From Verrucomicrobiota bacterium (lineage in GTDB: Bacteria; Chlamydiota; Chlamydiia; Chlamydiales; Rhabdochlamydiaceae), in NCBI GenBank assembly GCA_903970455.1, contig CAJCIW010000162.1:1-5812 (forward strand): a stretch of DNA of 5,812 nt. The letters run 5' to 3'. Under the pieces are notes generated by a model. It was not told the DNA's origin, searched no databases, and worked only from the letters and a program-made list of their open reading frames with translations. A program made the position numbers and the translations under genes. Below, piece after piece: positions 1-5,812 of the stretch (its first letter is position 1; every line of letters starts with the position of its first letter).

Positions 1-1
1 G

Positions 2-460
2 GGCCAAAGCCTTGATCAGCTTCTAGAGCTTTGCGATTATTTAAAACTTTCTCGCTCGGAACGGGAGATCGTCCGTTTTTTGTATCACTCGAAACAACTG
101 CTTGCCATGCCGAAGGAGTGGCTTGATAAACTGGAAAAAATCGAATGGGCCCACTTTTATGCCAACACTGACGGGAAGATCTGCCTGGAAATCATCGCTG
201 CCCGCTTATCTTCGGAGGGAAGAGAGATTTTTTTGCGAGAACATGCTCAGCGGCAGCAATCGTTAGAGAAGGCAATTCAACGCATCTGTTCCCAAACCCC
301 CCTTGTTCGTGCCGACCATTTAATGAAAGAAGGAATTTCTCCCGGGAAGAAAATGGGTGCGCTTCTCAAAGAGGCGGAAAGGATCAGCGTGAATGAAGGC
401 ATTGAGGATAAAGCTGCAATAATTCAGCTCCTCAAAAAATCCAGCCTGTGGAATACTTGA
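2..460 (+). CDS. CCA tRNA nucleotidyltransferase / poly(A) polymerase, C-terminal part (5' end outside window)
   Basis: The frame is open from the first bases of the window and encodes 152 residues before TGA at 458-460. The true start and the catalytic head domain lie to the left. The TTG at 80 is only an internal codon, because recognisable family sequence such as CDYLKLSRSEREIVRFL lies upstream of it. The fragment is mostly helical and matches the C-terminal tRNA-binding (body/tail) region of class II nucleotidyltransferases. It includes the late motif GISPGKKMGALLKEAER (fragment residues about 111-127) and a closing acidic/hydrophobic helix ending SSLWNT. Class II enzymes add CCA to tRNA 3' ends or poly(A) to RNA in the cytoplasm. 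The residues that separate these activities lie in the missing N-terminal half, so cca and pcnB cannot be told apart here. The next gene starts 4 bases downstream, so the two are probably co-transcribed. Confidence 0.82.
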   Translation, partial: GQSLDQLLELCDYLKLSRSEREIVRFLYHSKQLLAMPKEWLDKLEKIEWAHFYANTDGKICLEIIAARLSSEGREIFLREHAQRQQSLEKAIQRICSQTPLVRADHLMKEGISPGKKMGALLKEAERISVNEGIEDKAAIIQLLKKSSLWNT

Positions 461-464
461 CCCC

Positions 465-1361
465 ATGTTAAAAAAAACATGCATACCATTGGGTTTTTTT
501 CTTTTATTCATTTTCCTTTTTTGGGGAATAGATAAGCTCGCCCATCAAGAATCTTCCAGCTTTACCCTCAGCAAAATCGTCTCACCCCACCCCTATTCTT
601 CGGAATGGGAAATCCCTCCTCTTTCGACGGAAGAACGAAACAACCTCGATCAAATTTTGAATCAGAAATTTACTTATTATAGCAAAGGGTCGCAATGTTA
701 TGTTTTTATTTCTGAAGACAAAAAATTCATATTAAAATTCCTTAAACAAATAAAACTACGCCCTAAAAGCTGGCTTGCCTTTGTTCCTTTTTCCTTTAAT
801 CCTCATTATCGGAATTACCTTTTGAAAGAAGAAAAACGGCGCGCGACTTTTTCTGCCTGTAAAACCGCCTATCTTGAATTAAAAAAAGAATCAGGCCTCA
901 TCTATGTCCATTTGAACAGCGGAAAGGATTTGAATAAAAAAGTCACCATTTTAGACAAAAATGGAGAAGAGCATCTCGTCGACATCGATAAAACTTGCTT
1001 CTACGTCCAAAAACACGCGCAGCTTATTTATTACCGCATCTCAGAATTGATGCATAATCAAGACATCGAGGGCGCGAAAAAAATCATTTCCTCCGTTTTT
1101 TCTCTGATCGATTTTTTTGGGAAAAAGGGTGTTTTCGACAACGACCCCATTCTACGGAAGAATTTCGGCCTAATCGATGATGTCGCCGTGCAAATCGATA
1201 TAGGGAAGCTGCAAATCGATCCTTCAGGCAAACAAACATCAGGCTATAAACAAGAAGTGGGAAGCATCACGAATAGTTTTCGACTCTGGACCGAGAAAAA
1301 CTATCCAGAACTCTCCGAGCATTTTTATCAATGCCTCAAGGAAGTGCAGACTGTAGAATGA
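465..1361 (+). CDS. Membrane-anchored hypothetical protein, possible divergent kinase-like fold (paralogue 1)
   Basis: I do not recognise a named family for this 298-residue protein. It starts at ATG 465, four bases after the preceding stop and with no clear Shine-Dalgarno sequence, so translational coupling is likely. Residues 1-4 are basic and residues about 7-21 form one hydrophobic segment. By the positive-inside rule, the remaining 275 residues should lie outside the cytoplasmic membrane. The soluble part begins with WEIPPLS (48-54) and carries GSQCYVFISED (75-85) followed by ILKF (89-92). This recalls the nucleotide-binding loop and beta-3 lysine (K91) of protein-kinase-like folds. Later, D225, N233 and IDIG (244-247) sit like a catalytic Asp, a metal-binding Asn and DFG. 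The D225-N233 spacing is 8 rather than the usual 5, so enzymatic activity is only a hypothesis. A diverged paralogue lies opposite and overlaps its 3' end. Confidence 0.85.
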   Translation: MLKKTCIPLGFFLLFIFLFWGIDKLAHQESSSFTLSKIVSPHPYSSEWEIPPLSTEERNNLDQILNQKFTYYSKGSQCYVFISEDKKFILKFLKQIKLRPKSWLAFVPFSFNPHYRNYLLKEEKRRATFSACKTAYLELKKESGLIYVHLNSGKDLNKKVTILDKNGEEHLVDIDKTCFYVQKHAQLIYYRISELMHNQDIEGAKKIISSVFSLIDFFGKKGVFDNDPILRKNFGLIDDVAVQIDIGKLQIDPSGKQTSGYKQEVGSITNSFRLWTEKNYPELSEHFYQCLKEVQTVE

Positions 1362-2259
1362 TTTTCTCCGCTTCTTCCTGAATGAGGAGAGAGGCATCGG
1401 GATAATTCTCCCGGGCCCAATCGTCGAGGCGTTCAGCAACCTGAAGGATTTCTTTCCGGAAGTTTAAAGGGTATTTCATAGAGCTGTCGCGAGTCAGCGT
1501 TGCGCAATCGAATTGGATCGCTTGACTACCGCGGACGAAACCAAAATTATTCCGGATGCTCAAATTCTCATCGACAAACCCTTTTTCGCATCGGGAAGCA
1601 ATCAGTTTTAAAAAAGATCGAATGCAACTCCTCAAATCTTCATATTTTTCCTGCTGAACAAGGCTTCCTAAATGATCGTAAATCTTTCGCGCATTGCGCT
1701 GTATGACGAATTCTACGGAGTCGATGTTGAGATGGTACTTTTTCCCGAGGGCGTCGATCAGGGTTACTTTTGATTTGAACTCATTATTTTTATTTAAATG
1801 GATATACAAAATACCGGTTTCTTCTGCCAAATTCTCATACGCATCTTTATAACTGGCAAAAATCCTTTCCGAGAAAAGTTGATTACTCTTTTCCAGCTTA
1901 AATCCCATGTGCTGAACAAGGGAGAGGGGGAAGCCGCTCAACCCACCTTTAGGGAACAGATTTTGCATCTTAAAAAATTTTAGGATATATTCCCGGTCCT
2001 CGCTAATGAACGTATAACACTGCTTGCCCGACCAGAGATAATAATATTTTTGGGGTAGTACCTTTTGAATAATCAGTTCTCTCTGATTTTCAGAAAGGGG
2101 CTCGATCTCCCAAGTTGGGTTATAACTCAAACGGGAAGTGATCTTATCGATACTAAAGCCAGGGTTTTTGCAGCAGAAGAACAGCCCTCCGCCCATCAGC
2201 AACAAAGGGAAAAGAGACAAAATAAGTAAAAAAATGAGGTTTGTCTTTTTTTTCTGCAT
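1336..2259 (-). CDS. Membrane-anchored hypothetical protein, possible divergent kinase-like fold (paralogue 2)
   Basis: This 307-residue protein is a clear paralogue of the plus-strand neighbour. By hand, 26 of about 46 aligned positions are identical from WEI to ILKF (residues 50-95 here), including G78, QCY (80-82), FISED (84-88) and K94. Further shared blocks are YIHLN (152-156) with VT.(I/L)D after it, and KGFVD...RNNFG (226-240). It starts MQKKK, followed by a hydrophobic segment at about 8-29, so the same N-in, C-out topology is expected. There is a CC pair at 29-30, but the preceding residues LFF do not make a convincing lipobox. At the site where the partner has IDIG, this protein reads FDCA (250-253). 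The Asp is kept and the Gly lost, which could mean a weakened or non-catalytic fold. The ATG at 2259 has no obvious ribosome binding site. Function is unknown and kinase-like is an inference. Confidence 0.85.
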   Translation of the reverse strand: MQKKKTNLIFLLILSLFPLLLMGGGLFFCCKNPGFSIDKITSRLSYNPTWEIEPLSENQRELIIQKVLPQKYYYLWSGKQCYTFISEDREYILKFFKMQNLFPKGGLSGFPLSLVQHMGFKLEKSNQLFSERIFASYKDAYENLAEETGILYIHLNKNNEFKSKVTLIDALGKKYHLNIDSVEFVIQRNARKIYDHLGSLVQQEKYEDLRSCIRSFLKLIASRCEKGFVDENLSIRNNFGFVRGSQAIQFDCATLTRDSSMKYPLNFRKEILQVAERLDDWARENYPDASLLIQEEAEKIILQSALP

Positions 2260-2304
2260 AAAAATGGCTTGAAACTCGATATAGAAGGAAGTAATTTTTC
2301 AGGA

Positions 2305-2332
2305 TTGCATGTATACTGTTTAAAACGATAAA
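2305..2332 (+). promoter_or_regulatory. Candidate sigma-70-type promoter for the methyltransferase-rsgA-eno operon
   Basis: The 129-base intergenic region 2260-2388 separates two divergent genes and must serve both directions. TTGCAT at 2305-2310 and GATAAA at 2327-2332, with a 16-base spacer, form a weak but plausible plus-strand promoter. An alternative -10, TATACT at 2312-2317, is a better hexamer but has no matching -35. It contains the palindrome GTATAC, so it could also be read on the minus strand. No inverted repeat or operator-like palindrome of useful length is visible. No convincing minus-strand promoter was found by eye. Confidence 0.3.
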
Positions 2333-2388
2333 AGGGTATCGGAAACATCCCCGAAGGTCAATATATTTTTAAACTCGAACCCAAAAAA

Positions 2389-3131
2389 ATGTTTTACAAA
2401 ATAACCAGCCTGCAGCACCCGCTTGTCAAGCATCTCGTCAAACTACGGGAAAATCGAGACTACCGGGAACACTCTCAAACTCTTCTGGTCAGCGGGATTA
2501 AACTCATTTGTGAGCTGGCTCCCCGTTTTTCATTCCGGGCGCTTTTATTGGAGCAAGGATTCGAACCTGAATTCCGTTTCTCGGCCGACAATTTGTACAA
2601 GGTCCCCTTCCAAATCATCAAAAAAGTTTCCGGTCTGGAAAGTCCCGAACCCGCAGTAGCTGAAATCGAGATGCCAAAGACGCATGATTTATCCGCTGCC
2701 AATTACCTCCTTATCCTGGATGGGATTTCAGATCCGGGAAATTTAGGGACCCTTCTTCGCACCGCATGCGGCCTTGGATGGGATGGGGCCTTCCTGACCC
2801 CGCGCAGCGCCGATCCCTTTAATGAGAAAGCCCTCCGCGCTGCTAAAGGTGCAACGTTCAATATCCCCTGGAAAGTGGGGCCATTCGAGGAGTTGATTGA
2901 CCTATTAAAAAAAAATAAAATGAAGCTTTTCGCTGCAGATGCGCGAGGAAAAGATCTCGTTCCTCACCATTTTACTCCTCCTTTAGCTCTTGCATTGGGC
3001 AACGAATCTCAAGGAGTGACATTGCAACTCAAAGAGAGTGCAGAATTGATCGGCGTCCCAATGGAGGAAAGAATGGAATCGTTGAATGTCGCCTCCGCAG
3101 GGGCTATAATGATGTATAATTTGAGAAGGCA

Positions 3132-3135
<4 letters not shown>
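2389..3135 (+). CDS. SpoU/TrmH-family RNA 2'-O-ribose methyltransferase
   Basis: The 248-residue product is a complete SPOUT-class methyltransferase, expected to transfer a methyl group from S-adenosylmethionine to a ribose 2'-OH in rRNA or tRNA. Residues about 1-95 (ITSLQHPLVKHLVKLREN onwards, with LLVSGIKL at 32-39) resemble the substrate-binding domain of this family. The trefoil-knot catalytic domain shows all three motifs. Motif 1 is DGISDPGNLGTLLRTA (111-126), with N118 and R124. Motif 2 is LALGNESQGV (201-210), with N205 and E206. Motif 3 runs IGVPMEERMESLNVASAGA (221-239), with S231, N233 and A235. The N-terminal type is closer to YsgA-like 'TrmH family' proteins than to tRNA Gm18 TrmH, so the target nucleotide cannot be named. 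ATG 2389 lacks a clear Shine-Dalgarno sequence. The stop overlaps the rsgA start as ATGA. Confidence 0.93.
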
Positions 3136-5547
<2,412 letters not shown>

Positions 5548-5565
5548 AAAGCTCATCAAATCTCC

Positions 5566-5688
5566 ATGTCTGAATATAAGCCACAAGCACAGAACGTGTC
5601 TTTAAAGACCTTTAGGGCTACAGACCTAGATGACTTTATGGAATGGGCAACTGATATTGAAGTGGTCTTGCATAAACCAAAAATTTAA
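5566..5688 (+). pseudogene. GNAT acetyltransferase N-terminal remnant
   Basis: A 40-codon reading frame starts at ATG 5566, 18 bases after eno, and ends with TAA at 5686-5688. Its residues include NVSLKTFRATDLDDFMEWATD, which reads like the first strand and helix of RimJ/RimL-type GNAT acetyltransferases (typically L+PF...DLDDFM.WA.D..V). A full domain needs about 150-180 residues, so the acetyl-CoA-binding part is absent. No frame of the following 124 bases continues it. The similarity stops around EVVLHKPKI, just before a short tandem repeat. The most likely reading is a gene truncated by deletion or insertion at this junction. A short functional peptide is less likely. Confidence 0.55.
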
Positions 5689-5689
5689 C

Positions 5690-5707
5690 CACCGAGCTCA
5701 CCGAGAT
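5690..5707. repeat. Two-copy 9-base tandem repeat, CACCGAGCT CACCGAGAT
   Basis: CACCGAG occurs twice at 9-base spacing, directly after the GNAT remnant stop. The context, ACCACCGAGCTCACCGAG, resembles the degenerate ACCACxGAGxxCACxGAG sequences that are scattered between genes in various environmental bacteria. That resemblance is from memory and unverified. It may mark the boundary of an inserted or rearranged segment. Confidence 0.45.
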
Positions 5708-5730
5708 GTTTATTTTGTTTATCTTGCAGC

Positions 5731-5811
5731 TCAATTCACCCACCTCCCTTTTGGCATTCCTAATCTAGTCATTTTGTTCATTGCAATCGCTTTTGCATGT
5801 GCCTCAGCTCT
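5731..5811 (-). CDS. C-terminal end of an unidentified gene (5' part outside window)
   Basis: On the minus strand a frame is open from the window edge for 26 codons and stops at TGA (5731-5733). The tail reads RAEAHAKAIA followed by MNKMTRLGMPKGRWVN, an amphipathic basic sequence of protein-like composition. I cannot assign a family. The short length means chance openness is possible. If real, this gene converges on eno and the GNAT remnant, leaving only the tandem repeat region between them. Confidence 0.35.
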   Translation of the reverse strand, partial: RAEAHAKAIAMNKMTRLGMPKGRWVN

Positions 5812-5812
5812 C

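Noticed and set aside
80..460. A complete small gene starting at TTG 80
   Set aside because: The same frame is open to the window edge and the upstream residues fit the nucleotidyltransferase family, so TTG 80 is an internal leucine codon.
1500..1983. Plus-strand reading frames at 1500-1706 and 1798-1983
   Set aside because: They lie inside the minus-strand paralogue, which has clear homology to its neighbour. They are antisense shadows with no protein-like motifs.
2173..2178. Lipobox cysteine in the minus-strand paralogue (CC at residues 29-30)
   Set aside because: The preceding residues (LFF) do not fit the lipobox consensus of small residues at -1 and -2, so a plain membrane anchor is more likely.
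5548..5660. Rho-independent terminator after eno
   Set aside because: No stable GC hairpin followed by a T tract could be found. The short matches such as AAAGACCTTT are too weak.

Overview
The window looks like a chromosomal segment from a member of the Chlamydiae, most likely an amoeba-associated ('environmental') lineage. This is an inference. It rests on the protein character of the enolase and RsgA, on a pair of lineage-type hypothetical proteins, and on the generally poor Shine-Dalgarno sequences. No rRNA or species marker is present to confirm it. The window is almost fully coding, with no gene-free stretch above 300 bases.

Left part (2-2259): the C-terminal part of a class II CCA-adding enzyme/poly(A) polymerase enters from the left edge. 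Four bases after its stop starts a membrane-anchored protein of unknown function (465-1361). A paralogue of that protein lies on the opposite strand (2259 down to 1336), tail to tail, and the two coding regions overlap by 26 bases. Both have a short basic N-terminus, one transmembrane segment and a conserved domain of about 250 residues. The spacing of its Gly, Lys, Asp, Asn and Asp positions resembles a divergent protein-kinase-like fold. This pair is the most interesting content of the window.

Middle and right part (2389-5547): a tightly packed plus-strand operon encodes a SpoU/TrmH-family RNA 2'-O-ribose methyltransferase, the ribosome-assembly GTPase RsgA and enolase. The methyltransferase and rsgA overlap through ATGA, and 4 bases separate rsgA from eno. 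Two genes serve ribosome/RNA maturation and the third is glycolytic. A divergent intergenic region of 129 bases (2260-2388) must hold the promoters for this operon and for the minus-strand kinase-like gene.

Right edge (5548-5812): 18 bases after eno lies a 40-codon remnant of a GNAT acetyltransferase N-terminus. It is followed directly by a 9-base tandem repeat (CACCGAGCT CACCGAGAT) and by the apparent C-terminal end of an unidentified minus-strand gene. This looks like a recombination or insertion boundary beyond the conserved operon.
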